A stretch of DNA of 11,233 bases from Bacillota bacterium (GCA_023388635.1 JAEWFW010000032.1:1-11233); one strand, 5' to 3'; positions 1 to 8,149 are shown, counted from the stretch's first letter. Made by a program: numbers and translations. The notes: generated by a model from the sequence alone, not told the origin.

Positions 1-89
1 TGGCACAAACTATCAGGCAGTCGCTTGAAATCTATGGAAGGGAGTTCATAACTAAGAATTTCAAATTCGTGTCTTGACAAGCGTGCACA

Positions 90-278
90 TTATATAGTAT
101 CTCCGACATTGATCATTACGTGGTTTACGAAATACGTAGTTGGTGTGACGATAAAATGTACTTGCTGGCGTTCTCTGGTGCGGATAGTCACTAATTTCGT
201 GCATCCGATATTGCCACCGAATCCTGACCAGAAATCATCGATAGCTGTGATTACACCTTGAAATGATTGAAATGACAT
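90..278 (-). CDS. Small conserved Bacillota protein of unknown function, apparently truncated at its C-terminus
   Basis: The frame encodes 62 residues. The start at 278 is chosen because GGAGGT lies 8 bases upstream; a TTG 15 bases further up would overlap that site. Visible features are an aromatic N-terminus (SFQSFQGVI), a Gly-rich FWSGFGGNIGC segment and a VTPTTYFVNHVMINVGDTI end. From memory, this resembles small uncharacterised proteins of spore-forming Bacillota that read 'TTYFVDH...GD-VTG-YD' and continue another 40 or more residues, so stopping at GDTI suggests the gene is cut short. The frame stays open after the TAA (90-92) to the window start, but I could not recognise the family's continuation there. 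No signal peptide or membrane segment is seen. No function is claimed. It is divergent from the ABC exporter operon. Confidence 0.55.
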   Translation of the reverse strand: MSFQSFQGVITAIDDFWSGFGGNIGCTKLVTIRTRERQQVHFIVTPTTYFVNHVMINVGDTI

Positions 279-370
279 GGTGATTACCTCCAAATTATAG
301 GTGTTTCTTTTATAGGATATGTATCGATGTGACTTTGGTTAACACATGCTTTTTATTAGTTAGGAAGTAG

Positions 371-379
371 TGATATAAT
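371..379 (+). promoter_or_regulatory. Extended -10 promoter for the ABC exporter operon
   Basis: The bases TGATATAAT form a perfect TGn-TATAAT extended -10 element. The region 17 bp upstream (around 351-356, TTTTAT) is a poor -35, which fits extended -10 promoters that do not need one. Transcription would begin near 386, giving a leader of about 48 bases before the ATG at 434. This is inference from motif match only. Confidence 0.5.
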
Positions 380-433
380 AAACAGTGGTCGCCAAATGTA
401 GAAAACATCAGTACGATTGTCAGGGGGAAGAAG

Positions 434-1342
434 ATGTTACATATAGAAAATGTATCGAAGATTTATACAAGAACACAGAAACAGGCACTTGATCAGGTCA
501 GTCTTGAAATAGCAGAAGGCGAATTTACAGCGTTGCTGGGGCAGAATGGCGCTGGGAAATCGACTTTAATTAATGTTTTGGCGGGTAATGTGAAAAAAAC
601 AAATGGTACTGTCAGCATTGCCGGACACGACCTCGATCGGGAAGAATTAGAAATCAAGCGTGTGCTCGGCGTTGTGCCGCAGGAAATTGCCTATGATTTT
701 TCGTTCACTGTGGAAGAAATCCTTAAGATGCAGTCGGGGTATTTCGGAATTCACAATAACGATCAATACATAGATGAATTATTGGCGGAGCTTGCCTTGT
801 CAGATAAGAAAAAATCGAGATCGCGCGAATTATCAGGCGGTATGAAGCGCAGATTACTGATTGCCAGAGCACTGGTACATAAACCGAAAATTCTCATTCT
901 CGATGAGCCGACAGCAGGTGTAGATATTGAACTGCGCCACACGATGTATGATTTCTTAGAAAAATTGCACAGAACAGGCACGACGATTATTCTTACAACA
1001 CATTATCTAGAGGAAGCCGAACGATTATGTGAACGGATTGTCGTCATCAACAAGGGGAGAATTGTTGCGGACAAGCCAAAGCGGGAGTTAATGGGTGAAT
1101 TTTCTAGGGAAGTAACTATGGAAATAGAATTTGCCAATGATGTCGGGGAGACCGTTCATGCCGAATTTTTGCATGGGTATCATCCGGAATTGACAAGTAA
1201 GAAAACGTTGCGTCTGACATTACATAAAGAGGAAGTCACGAAAGTTTTAGGGATGCTCGCGGAGCGGCAAATTCAGATTACAGATGTCAATATTGAAAGA
1301 AAAAAACTCGAAGATATTTATTTACAATTGATTCGTCAGTAG
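434..1342 (+). CDS. ABC-2 type exporter, ATP-binding protein (YadG-like)
   Basis: This 302-residue cytoplasmic ATPase powers the membrane protein encoded 9 bases downstream. All nucleotide-binding motifs are intact: Walker A GQNGAGKST (36-44), Q-loop Gln83, signature LSGGM (133-137), Walker B ILILDEP ending in Asp157-Glu158, and the switch His190 in ILTTHYLEEAE. The phrase EPTAGVDIELR and the roughly 100-residue tail after the ATPase core are typical of the DrrA/CcmA-like class that includes E. coli YadG (about 308 residues). The start is supported by AGGGGGA a few bases upstream. Related exporters move drugs, lipids or polysaccharide, but the substrate cannot be read from this sequence. The stop codon overlaps the ribosome binding site of the permease gene, so the pair is translationally coupled or nearly so. 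Confidence 0.93.
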   Translation: MLHIENVSKIYTRTQKQALDQVSLEIAEGEFTALLGQNGAGKSTLINVLAGNVKKTNGTVSIAGHDLDREELEIKRVLGVVPQEIAYDFSFTVEEILKMQSGYFGIHNNDQYIDELLAELALSDKKKSRSRELSGGMKRRLLIARALVHKPKILILDEPTAGVDIELRHTMYDFLEKLHRTGTTIILTTHYLEEAERLCERIVVINKGRIVADKPKRELMGEFSREVTMEIEFANDVGETVHAEFLHGYHPELTSKKTLRLTLHKEEVTKVLGMLAERQIQITDVNIERKKLEDIYLQLIRQ

Positions 1343-1351
1343 GAGGAACTT

Positions 1352-2137
1352 ATGAAACAGACACTTATATTTTACAATTTTGTAGGGTTTATGACATTGC
1401 TAAGACGGGAAATTCATCGGTTTATGAAAGTTCCGATTCAGACCGTCGTAGCGCCACTGCTTTCCAATATATTGTTTTTGGGTATCTTCGGCGGTGTTTT
1501 GCAGACGCGGGATGTAGGGATTGAGGGAGTCGGGTATCTTGCCTTTTTAGTACCGGGGCTTGTCAGTATGGGCGCATTGACGGCAGCGTTCCAGAACCCT
1601 TCGTTTTCAATCGTTTCGCAAAAATTTCAGAGCACGATTCAAGATTTAAACAGTTATCCGATTTCCGATACGGAAAAGACGCTTGCCTTTATTGGCGGTG
1701 GGGTATTTCGCGGGGTGCTGGTAGGAACGTTGACGTATGCAGCGACGATTCCATTCGTCAGTTATACGATAGACAATCCGCTCGCATTTTTCGGAGCCAT
1801 GTTCGTAGTATCATTTATCTTTGCTTCTTTCGGGTTGATCGTCGGTCTCTTTATAGAAAATTTCGAAAAAATGAATTTTGTTTTGGCGATTGTCATCACG
1901 CCGTTGACGTATCTGGGAGGCGTATTCTTTGAAGTATCGAAACTTCCGGGCATCTTGTCATACTTGCGCTATATTAACCCGATTTATCCGCTCGTCAATA
2001 TGACGCGCTATGCCTATTTGGGACAGAGTGAAGGGGAGGTGGCAACTCATGTTCTACTGGCGCTTGTTATTTTAGTAGTAATCTATTTCATCGCACGGTA
2101 TTGTTTCAAAAAAGGATATGGAATTAAGATCAATTAA
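1352..2137 (+). CDS. ABC-2 type exporter, permease (YadH-like)
   Basis: The 261-residue integral membrane protein is the partner of the ATPase just upstream. AGGAGG (1341-1346) overlaps the preceding stop and fixes the start. An amphipathic N-terminus with REIHRFMK (19-26) precedes about six hydrophobic segments, near 31-50, 61-81, 113-137, 142-168, 177-197 and 232-250. The TPLTYLGGVFF motif (183-193) and NPIYPLVN (about 209-216) are hallmarks of ABC-2 permeases, and the EIHRFM and TPLTYLGGVF strings match what I recall of E. coli YadH (256 residues). One such permease normally dimerises with two ATPase copies. The family assignment is firm; the exported substrate is unknown. No terminator is visible in the 94 bases that follow. 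Confidence 0.92.
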   Translation: MKQTLIFYNFVGFMTLLRREIHRFMKVPIQTVVAPLLSNILFLGIFGGVLQTRDVGIEGVGYLAFLVPGLVSMGALTAAFQNPSFSIVSQKFQSTIQDLNSYPISDTEKTLAFIGGGVFRGVLVGTLTYAATIPFVSYTIDNPLAFFGAMFVVSFIFASFGLIVGLFIENFEKMNFVLAIVITPLTYLGGVFFEVSKLPGILSYLRYINPIYPLVNMTRYAYLGQSEGEVATHVLLALVILVVIYFIARYCFKKGYGIKIN

Positions 2138-2231
2138 CAGAAATGAAAGCAACTCAATTAACGAAAAAGGTAGAATTTTGAATTGCGTAGAACTACAGAA
2201 TGCAGATTAATTAGAGAGTAGGATTAGTGAG

Positions 2232-3614
2232 ATGAAATATTCAGACAACCATGTGGCAATGCATGTAGGACAATCTTTGATCATTACAATTAAAAGAATC
2301 GGAATTAACGGCGAGGGAATTGGATATTACAAGAAGAAAGTTGTGTTTGTCGAAGGCGGACTACCGGATGAAGTCGTAATTGTTGAGATCACAAAAGTAG
2401 AGAGAAATTTGGCATATGGGAAAATTGTCCGCATTAAAGAGCGCTCCCCGTTGCGTGTGAAACCGGCTTGTCCTGTTTATCAAGAATGTGGCGGTTGTCA
2501 GTTGCAGCATTATGAGTATCAGGGACAACTGCAAGCAAAACGTGAGATTGTTGTGGAGGCATTCCAGCGTTATTATCGAACGGACAAGCAACCGTTCATA
2601 CGCAAAACGGTCGGTGCTGAATCACTGTGGAAATACCGCAATAAAGCTCAGTTACAAGTAGGTAAGCGGAATCATAAGGTGATTGCCGGACTGTACAGCC
2701 AAGGCAGTCATGAAATTGTCGATATAACAAATTGTCCGATCCAGCATCCGATGACGAATGAGATTGTCAAGGCGGCTTGTGAGGTGCTTCAAGAACTACG
2801 TATCCCTATATATGATGAACGCACGCAAGAAGGAGCTGTGCGTACCCTTGTCGCACGGGTTGGATTTGCAACGAAAGAAGCGCAACTGACGATTGTAACG
2901 GTGACAGATTCATTGCCGCATAAGGAAGCAATTGTACCAAGGCTGCGTGAAAAGCTGCCATATCTTAAAAGCATTATGCAGAATATTAACCCTCAGCGTA
3001 CGCCACTTGTATTTGGCAATCGCACTGTAAAACTGTGGGGTGCAGATACGATTCATGAAGAATTGCGTAGCGCCAAATTCTTGCTGTCTCCGACATCATT
3101 TTTTCAGTTAAATCCGTACCAAACAGTCAAGCTATACGATTTTGTCAAAGAAGCTTGTGCCCTTACCGGCAAAGAAAAAGTCGTCGACGCATATTGCGGC
3201 GTCGGAACAATCGGTATGTGGCTGGCACCGTATGCCAAAGAAATACGAGGGATTGAAATCATTCCAGAGGCAGTGAAAAGCGCAGAACAAAATGCTAAGC
3301 AAAGCGGCATCAACAATGTACGCTTCTATGCCGGCAAAGTCGAAGAACTGCTGCCAAAGTGGTATCGCGAAGGCTACAAAGCCGACGTTGTCGTCGTTGA
3401 TCCGCCGCGTACAGGATGTGATGAGGAACTGTTGAAGGCGCTTGTAAAAGCAAAACCACAAAAAATCGTTTACGTGTCCTGTAACCCATCGACTCTGGCA
3501 AAAGATTGTGATATCTTAAAAAAGGATTATAAGATCGAGTGGGTGCAGCCAGTGGACATGTTTGCTATGACCAGCCATGTAGAGAATGTCTGTTTGCTAT
3601 ATAAGGTGAAGTAA
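2232..3614 (+). CDS. rlmD: 23S rRNA (uracil-5-)-methyltransferase, RlmD/RlmCD family (TrmA/RumA superfamily)
   Basis: The enzyme transfers a methyl group from S-adenosylmethionine to C5 of uridine in 23S rRNA. In characterised Gram-positive members (RlmCD, B. subtilis YefA) the targets are U747 and U1939. An N-terminal TRAM RNA-binding domain (about 11-68) is followed by four cysteines expected to hold a 4Fe-4S cluster: Cys80, Cys86, Cys89 and Cys168. The SAM-binding motif VVDAYCGVGTIG spans 317-328 and DPPRTG 390-395. The catalytic nucleophile is Cys417 in SCNPST, and the general-base motif is MTSHVE with Glu451. Length (460) is normal. The start at 2232 has only a weak AGGA 8 bases upstream; the next Met (codon 10) has no ribosome binding site at all. 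It may be read from the exporter promoter, since no terminator intervenes. Confidence 0.92.
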   Translation: MKYSDNHVAMHVGQSLIITIKRIGINGEGIGYYKKKVVFVEGGLPDEVVIVEITKVERNLAYGKIVRIKERSPLRVKPACPVYQECGGCQLQHYEYQGQLQAKREIVVEAFQRYYRTDKQPFIRKTVGAESLWKYRNKAQLQVGKRNHKVIAGLYSQGSHEIVDITNCPIQHPMTNEIVKAACEVLQELRIPIYDERTQEGAVRTLVARVGFATKEAQLTIVTVTDSLPHKEAIVPRLREKLPYLKSIMQNINPQRTPLVFGNRTVKLWGADTIHEELRSAKFLLSPTSFFQLNPYQTVKLYDFVKEACALTGKEKVVDAYCGVGTIGMWLAPYAKEIRGIEIIPEAVKSAEQNAKQSGINNVRFYAGKVEELLPKWYREGYKADVVVVDPPRTGCDEELLKALVKAKPQKIVYVSCNPSTLAKDCDILKKDYKIEWVQPVDMFAMTSHVENVCLLYKVK

Positions 3615-3645
3615 GAAATAAATAATGTAGATGGGAAGAAATATA

Positions 3646-5376
3646 ATGGAAATTTTAATGAATTTACTGCTTATGTTAGGTGGAGTCGCTGTATTTATGT
3701 TTGGCATGAAGCAGATGAGCTCTGGTTTGGAACAAAGCGCAGGATCAGGAGTACGAAATCTTTTCAAAAAAATCAACAAAAACAGAGTCTTTAATTATGG
3801 AATCGGAATCGGGTCTACTGCACTTGTTCAATCTTCTTCAGCCTCTTCGATCATGACAGTTGGACTTGCTCATGCGAATATTGTAACAGTCAAGCAAGGT
3901 TCAGGTTTTATTTTAGGTGCAAAAGTAGGAACCACTCTAACAGCATTTATATTTGCCCTTTCGGGCGTCGGCAAAGGCGGCTTTAGCATTAGCTCTGTTT
4001 TTGCAGCGGTTGCGTTTGTCGGTGTCATAATCGTTTTTACCACTAGTAACGAAACCCTTAATAAAATTGCGCCATTTTTAATCGGATTTGGAATGCTGTT
4101 TATCGGAATGGAAGTGATGGAAAGCGCAATCGGTGGATCAGATTCGGCGCTGAGCATTCAACTTTCTCAAGTATTCAAATATGAAATCATGCAAAATCCC
4201 ATCTTGCTGGTGATATTAGGAATTCTCTTTGCAGGCATCATACAATCATCTACGGCAGCAACTGGTGTTTTTATAGCTTTCTTGTCTACGGGAGTTATCC
4301 ACAATATAGATCAATCGTTTTTTTTAGTGATGGGAGCAAATATAGGAACCTGTAGCGATGGCATTATGGCTGCCTTGTCTACGAACGCCAACGGGAAACG
4401 TATCGCATTATTCCATCTGATTACCAGCGTAATTGGTGCGATAGCTTTTTCGATTATTCTGGTTCTTTTCAGAACACCTATTAGCGACATGTTTGAAAGT
4501 CTATTCCCAGGGAAACCCCAGTTTAGCCTTGCAACATTTAACCTGATTTATAACACTCTTTACACCTTAGTGTTACTCATATTTATCGACCCGTTAGTCA
4601 ATTTAGTGACAAATTTAGTGAAAGATAAGCAGCAAAAACTGGAGGAACTGTCATATATTGATGAGCATTTCGTGCAAACTCCGGCAGTCGCCATTGAACA
4701 AGCATTAAAGGAATTGCACGATATGACAATTCTCGCAAAGGAGAACATTGATCGTGCTTTTGGTTCGTTGCTCAACGAAGATATGAGTCAAAGCAAAAAA
4801 ATTGCCGATGTCGAATATCGTATTGATTTCTTAACAAATAAACTTACAAGCTTTTTTATCAAAATTTCATCAGTTACTAAATTTCCTGATGACGAAGAAC
4901 TGATCGCCGGATTGCATCATGTAACAAACGATATTGAGCGGATGGGCGATTACGCGGTACTTATAATAAAGGAAACCAACTACATGAAGGAGAATAATGT
5001 AAAGTTTTTAGATCAGACCAAAGATGAGCTTGGTCTAATCTACGGCCATATATCCGAAATGTTCGACTTAGGGTTTGATGCGTTTACAAGGCGTAGAACC
5101 GAAAATTTTAGAAGAATTTCAAGTCTTCACAAGGGAATTAAAAAACTAATATCCTCAACGCGTAACGCACATGTGGCACGCCTAAGTTGCGGAATGTACC
5201 CTGTTGAGGTATCGAAAAGCATTTATTCCGTTCTGTTTTCATTGCAAAGAATATCTGATCATATTGTGAACGTTACTTTCTCGATTCGATCTACCACCGG
5301 AAGTAAAACAGAAGCATTTCAAGCCATTGAAAAAGAAAAGAAAAAAACGGGAGATGCAGATCGTAGTCTTCTCTAG
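3646..5376 (+). CDS. Na+/phosphate symporter family protein (Na/Pi cotransporter domains plus PhoU-like tail)
   Basis: A likely sodium-coupled inorganic phosphate transporter of 576 residues. The start at 3646 is preferred over the in-frame ATG at 3631, because GGGAAG lies about 8 bases before 3646 and nothing resembling a ribosome binding site lies before 3631. Two inverted Na/Pi repeats are seen: QSSSAS (62-67) followed by GAKVGT (91-96), and QSSTAAT (200-206) followed by GANIGT (230-235). These QSSS/QSST and GANIGT signatures define the NptA/YjbB family. Hydrophobic helices fill about 1-325. From about 350 the protein is soluble and helical, with two PhoU-type motifs, DIERMGDY (429-436) and RISDHIVN (535-542). 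PhoU-like tails are common in bacterial members and probably sense phosphate status. It starts only 31 bases after the methyltransferase stop with no terminator between. Confidence 0.9.
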   Translation: MEILMNLLLMLGGVAVFMFGMKQMSSGLEQSAGSGVRNLFKKINKNRVFNYGIGIGSTALVQSSSASSIMTVGLAHANIVTVKQGSGFILGAKVGTTLTAFIFALSGVGKGGFSISSVFAAVAFVGVIIVFTTSNETLNKIAPFLIGFGMLFIGMEVMESAIGGSDSALSIQLSQVFKYEIMQNPILLVILGILFAGIIQSSTAATGVFIAFLSTGVIHNIDQSFFLVMGANIGTCSDGIMAALSTNANGKRIALFHLITSVIGAIAFSIILVLFRTPISDMFESLFPGKPQFSLATFNLIYNTLYTLVLLIFIDPLVNLVTNLVKDKQQKLEELSYIDEHFVQTPAVAIEQALKELHDMTILAKENIDRAFGSLLNEDMSQSKKIADVEYRIDFLTNKLTSFFIKISSVTKFPDDEELIAGLHHVTNDIERMGDYAVLIIKETNYMKENNVKFLDQTKDELGLIYGHISEMFDLGFDAFTRRRTENFRRISSLHKGIKKLISSTRNAHVARLSCGMYPVEVSKSIYSVLFSLQRISDHIVNVTFSIRSTTGSKTEAFQAIEKEKKKTGDADRSLL

Positions 5377-5469
5377 AATCCAATATGAAAAAGTGAAAAA
5401 CCTCCGAATTCAAGTCTGGGATTGAGATAGATATTATAGGAACAAAATTTAGTCGCTAATTAAGATTGA

Positions 5470-5509
5470 GAAGGGACAGGGAATTATTCTAAGCTATTGT
5501 CCTTTTGTT
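5470..5509 (+). terminator. Possible intrinsic terminator after the symporter gene
   Basis: A 10-bp stem pairs 5470-5479 (GAAGGGACAG) with 5497-5506 (TTGTCCTTTT), including three G-U pairs and a 17-base loop, followed by G and TT. The T-rich tract lies within the 3' arm, so the termination signal is weaker than at 7963-7991 or 9412-9453. Confidence 0.4.
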
Positions 5510-5547
5510 CATATAGTCAGATTATTGAAATGTAGGAAGGAGGCAAA

Positions 5548-6924
5548 ATGATGATAGAGGGAAAAAGAACGAGGAAAAGCAGTAAAAAGGTATTGAAGAT
5601 AGGCCTTATAATAATGTGTTTTTTATTTGTTACAGCTATAATATGGGCTTACATTCAATATGGAAACTATATTTTCGTTCCTAAAGAACGCTTGGGTTTG
5701 TCCGAATATTATCCTGAAATGCCGCCGGATTCGAACCACATTTATATCGAATTACCTGTTGATCATCATGATTCGGGTTTAGGAAAATATAAGGGATTTT
5801 ATTTATTGAGTCCTGGTTTTACTGCTAAGAAAGATGTAATCTTTTATCTTACTGACGGACAGCAGAACAAGGTCAATCCTCAATCCGATTTTAAAGTATT
5901 TGAGCAAAAGCTTCCCGGCATGTCTTATGTAGTGATGGGGAGAAGAGGCTCATACCCTGCACTTTTTCCAGAGGTCTACACTAAGGATGGCTCTATGGAT
6001 TATAAAAAGGCTATGAATCTATACGGAACCGAACAACAGATTGAGGATATTGAAATGGTACGCCAAGACCTCGAAAAAAAAGGCTATTTGCCGCCTGACG
6101 GTAAAATAATGCTGTTTGGAACTTCCGGAGCAGGTATATTGATACAGGAATATATTGCAAAACATGGCGAGCATGTTTCTAAAGTGATGCTTGAGGCAAC
6201 TGGTGCCCCAGATATTGTAATTGATAATAAAATTGTAAACATTGGAAGTCCTTTTACAGAGATAATGAAAATAGAAAATCCTGAAATATTAGAAAAACTG
6301 GAGGATATATTCTCCAAAGATAAAGTCGACAGAGTTTCTTTATGCTTTATGTTATATAAGATACAACTGTATGATGTTGACTGGAATAATTCATGTTCCA
6401 AGCTTATTGACGAGATAGCCGACGGCAAGAAGGGAAATTACTATAAGTACTTGTTAAATCCTGAATATAACTTTAATATTACTCAATTATCAATGAAACT
6501 GCCCATGATGGAGTCTACCAAGGTCAGAATGTTGGAGATAATCGGAGAACAACTAATTAAATATTTGGATGAACCGGGTGATATCAATATTGCTTTTGAA
6601 TGGGAAAAGGAACTGATAAAAGAATATATAAAGGAAGTAAAAGAGGGCATAATTGATGTTCCGATTATTAATCTCACTGAAAAGAGAAAGGAATATGAAG
6701 GCGAAGTACTATTGCTTAACGGAGATGTGGACAATCAGTTTTCTGTAAAAGCCGCTGAAGTAATCAGCAAAGCTTATCCAAAATCTAAAATGATTTTAAT
6801 GCATGATACTCACGCCATGTTGCAAAATGAAAAAAAATATCAAAATCTAAGAAAAGCATTTTTTACTAAAGGATTGTATTCTGAAGAGGTGGAAAATGAA
6901 ATAGAAACAGAAACTAAATCGTGA
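5548..6924 (+). CDS. Membrane-anchored alpha/beta-hydrolase, peptidase S33-like
   Basis: The 458-residue protein has a basic N-terminus (KRTRKSSKK), one hydrophobic segment (about 18-36) and a large domain probably outside the membrane, so it should be a signal-anchored hydrolase. The nucleophile elbow is GTSGAG (191-196) with Ser193, on a strand IMLFG. The acid is Asp393 or Asp395 in NGDVDNQF, and the base is His422 in HDTHAML. The stretch GRRGSYPALFP and YGTEQQIEDIEMVR before the elbow resembles S33 tripeptidyl-aminopeptidase-like hydrolases. About 180 mostly helical residues between elbow and acid would form a lid. The fifth elbow position is Ala rather than the usual Gly. GGAGG at 5539-5543 suits either tandem ATG (5548 or 5551). 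The DNA is clearly more AT-rich than the exporter genes. Substrate is unknown; esterase or aminopeptidase are both possible. Confidence 0.75.
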   Translation: MMIEGKRTRKSSKKVLKIGLIIMCFLFVTAIIWAYIQYGNYIFVPKERLGLSEYYPEMPPDSNHIYIELPVDHHDSGLGKYKGFYLLSPGFTAKKDVIFYLTDGQQNKVNPQSDFKVFEQKLPGMSYVVMGRRGSYPALFPEVYTKDGSMDYKKAMNLYGTEQQIEDIEMVRQDLEKKGYLPPDGKIMLFGTSGAGILIQEYIAKHGEHVSKVMLEATGAPDIVIDNKIVNIGSPFTEIMKIENPEILEKLEDIFSKDKVDRVSLCFMLYKIQLYDVDWNNSCSKLIDEIADGKKGNYYKYLLNPEYNFNITQLSMKLPMMESTKVRMLEIIGEQLIKYLDEPGDINIAFEWEKELIKEYIKEVKEGIIDVPIINLTEKRKEYEGEVLLLNGDVDNQFSVKAAEVISKAYPKSKMILMHDTHAMLQNEKKYQNLRKAFFTKGLYSEEVENEIETETKS

Positions 6925-6958
6925 TTATTTGAAAATACTTTTCTGCTGCATACTTAAA

Positions 6959-7034
6959 CATGCCCATGGGAAATATAAGAAGGATAAAATTTTTATATCC
7001 TGAAAGTTGAATATTTCAGGTAAGGAGGGGCATG
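6959..7034 (+). promoter_or_regulatory. Candidate structured leader with mutually exclusive hairpins before the SDR gene
   Basis: Hairpin A pairs AGGATA (6981-6986) with TATCCT (6996-7001). Hairpin B pairs CCTGAAA (6999-7005) with TTTCAGG (7014-7020). They share 6999-7001, so both cannot form fully. An outer pairing of CATGCCC (6959-6965) with GGGCATG (7028-7034) would bury part of the ribosome binding site of the SDR gene (GGAGGGG, 7024-7030). The pairings are seen directly; any regulatory role is inference. Hairpin A lacks a T-run after it, so it is not a good terminator for the upstream hydrolase. I found no confident promoter between 6925 and 6980. Confidence 0.3.
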
Positions 7035-7035
7035 A

Positions 7036-7932
7036 ATGAATCAGCATTATCCATATATCGGTATGGAAAATCGCGAAGTGCAGCAGCCAATCGCTTTCCC
7101 TGCGCAGCACCAGAATCCGCCTGGCGATGAATACCTTATGGATCCACGTCCGGTTTTTGATTCTCCAGATTATGTGGGAAGTGGAAAATTGAAAGGAAAG
7201 GCAGCGATCATTACAGGCGGTGATAGTGGGTTTGGCAGAGCGATTGCAGTAGCTTTTGCAAAGGAAGGTGCAAACCTGACAATTGTATACCTGAATGAGC
7301 ATAAAGATGCGGAAGAAACCAAAGAGTACGTGGAGAAATTGGGTGCAAACTGCCTGCTGTTGCCTGGAGATTTACGAGATCCTTCTACCTCGAAGTCCGC
7401 AGTCGATCAAACTATCAAAATGTATAAGCAATTGGATGTAGTAGTCAATAATGCGGCTGTACAACCATATACTAAAGATATAATGGATGTGTCGGATGAA
7501 CAATTGGAGAACACATTCCGTACTAATGTTTATCCACTTTTTTATATGACAAAGGCGGCACTGCCTCATTTGAAATATGGCAGCTCTATCATTAGTACAA
7601 CGTCAAGAGTTGCTTATGAAGGGGCAGCGACGGTGATTGACTATTCAACCTCCAAAGGTGCTATTGTTTCATTTACTCGAACTATGGCACTATCCCTTGC
7701 GACAAAAGGTATTCGTGTAAATGCTGTAGCACCGGGTCCATCTTGGACACCATTAAGTGTTAGCACGTATCCTCCGGACCATGTGGCGATCCTTGGAACA
7801 GAGACTCCGATGGGGCGCGCCGGTCAACCATTTGAAGTTGCACCGGCATATGTTTATTTAGCTTCCAATGATTCGGCATATGTTACTGGGCAGGTACTCC
7901 ATGTGAATGGTGGTCTAATTCGTTATTCTTAG
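7036..7932 (+). CDS. Short-chain dehydrogenase/reductase, YhdF/YdaD (GSP39)-like
   Basis: An NAD(P)-dependent oxidoreductase of 298 residues with a classical SDR core preceded by an extension of about 50 residues rich in Pro and Gln. That extension is typical of the general-stress SDR group (B. subtilis YhdF, YdaD; about 290 residues). The cofactor loop is TGGDSGFG (60-67), NNAA is at 138-141, and the catalytic set is Asn164, Ser190, Tyr203 and Lys207 (YSTSK). The substrate-closing PGPSWTPL region and the C-terminal GQVLHVNGG are conserved. GGAGGGG 7024-7030 gives a spacing of 7 to the chosen ATG; another ATG four bases earlier is out of frame. Paralogues are annotated loosely as glucose-1-dehydrogenase-like; the true substrate is unknown. 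It is closed by its own terminator, so it forms a single-gene unit or ends the unit begun by the hydrolase. Confidence 0.9.
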   Translation: MNQHYPYIGMENREVQQPIAFPAQHQNPPGDEYLMDPRPVFDSPDYVGSGKLKGKAAIITGGDSGFGRAIAVAFAKEGANLTIVYLNEHKDAEETKEYVEKLGANCLLLPGDLRDPSTSKSAVDQTIKMYKQLDVVVNNAAVQPYTKDIMDVSDEQLENTFRTNVYPLFYMTKAALPHLKYGSSIISTTSRVAYEGAATVIDYSTSKGAIVSFTRTMALSLATKGIRVNAVAPGPSWTPLSVSTYPPDHVAILGTETPMGRAGQPFEVAPAYVYLASNDSAYVTGQVLHVNGGLIRYS

Positions 7933-7962
7933 TCACAATTCCCGAAAGGGATTTGGCATCTA

Positions 7963-7991
7963 GGGAGCAGCTGGAAGGTTGCTCTTTTTTA
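7963..7991 (+). terminator. Intrinsic terminator after the SDR gene
   Basis: GAGCA (7965-7969) pairs with TGCTC (7980-7984), extendable by two G-U pairs at the base, with a 10-base loop and a run of six T (7985-7990). A small TCCC-GAAA-GGGA hairpin with a GNRA tetraloop lies just before it (7940-7951). Confidence 0.8.
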
Positions 7992-8037
7992 GTTTTAGGT
8001 GGGAGTTTCAAAACAGATTCTTTCCTTTCGACAAACA

Positions 8038-8115
8038 TTACATATCTTTGATTAAGGTAGAATCACCTTCAACGCACCAATCGACAAATGTCTTGATTTC
8101 TTTTATGGGCATCAT
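8038..8115 (-). pseudogene. Remnant of a MerR-family regulator, divergent from the alcohol dehydrogenase
   Basis: Reading leftward, GGAGGG (8130-8125) is followed 9 bases later by tandem ATGs and a 25-codon frame ending in TAA. It reads MPIKEIKTFVDWC then VEGDSTL then IKDM. MPIKEI..F.DWC.EGDSTL is a characteristic internal segment of one MerR subgroup, found about 70 residues into the intact protein after the helix-turn-helix, where it leads into the long dimerisation helix. Here the DNA-binding part and the helix are both missing, while a ribosome binding site and start codon sit directly in front of the fragment. The simplest reading is an internal deletion that kept the original translation start, plus loss of the 3' end. 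It could still be translated as a micropeptide, but it cannot bind DNA as a MerR protein would. The match is from memory of the family, not a search. Confidence 0.65.
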
Positions 8116-8149
8116 ATATTGATTCCCTCCAAAAACTTTAAATTCACTA

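Noticed and set aside
74..100. TTGACA followed by TATATAGTAT resembling a plus-strand promoter
   Set aside because: The -35-like hexamer and the best -10 candidates are only about 11-15 bp apart, and nothing downstream on that strand needs a promoter before 371-379.
2138..2231. Possible promoter or hairpin in the 94-base gap before the methyltransferase
   Set aside because: TTGAAT-like and AATT-rich strings are present but no -35/-10 pair with acceptable spacing and no stem longer than four or five bases was found.
3631..3645. Upstream ATG for the phosphate symporter
   Set aside because: No ribosome binding site precedes it; the GGGAAG between the two ATGs serves the one at 3646.
6963..6970. 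CCCATGGG perfect palindrome as an operator
   Set aside because: Eight bases are too short to claim a site, and half of it is better explained as one arm of the outer leader stem.
6925..7302. Minus-strand frame of 125 codons over the SDR start
   Set aside because: It is antisense to a well-supported gene, has no recognisable domain and reads the SDR N-terminus backwards.
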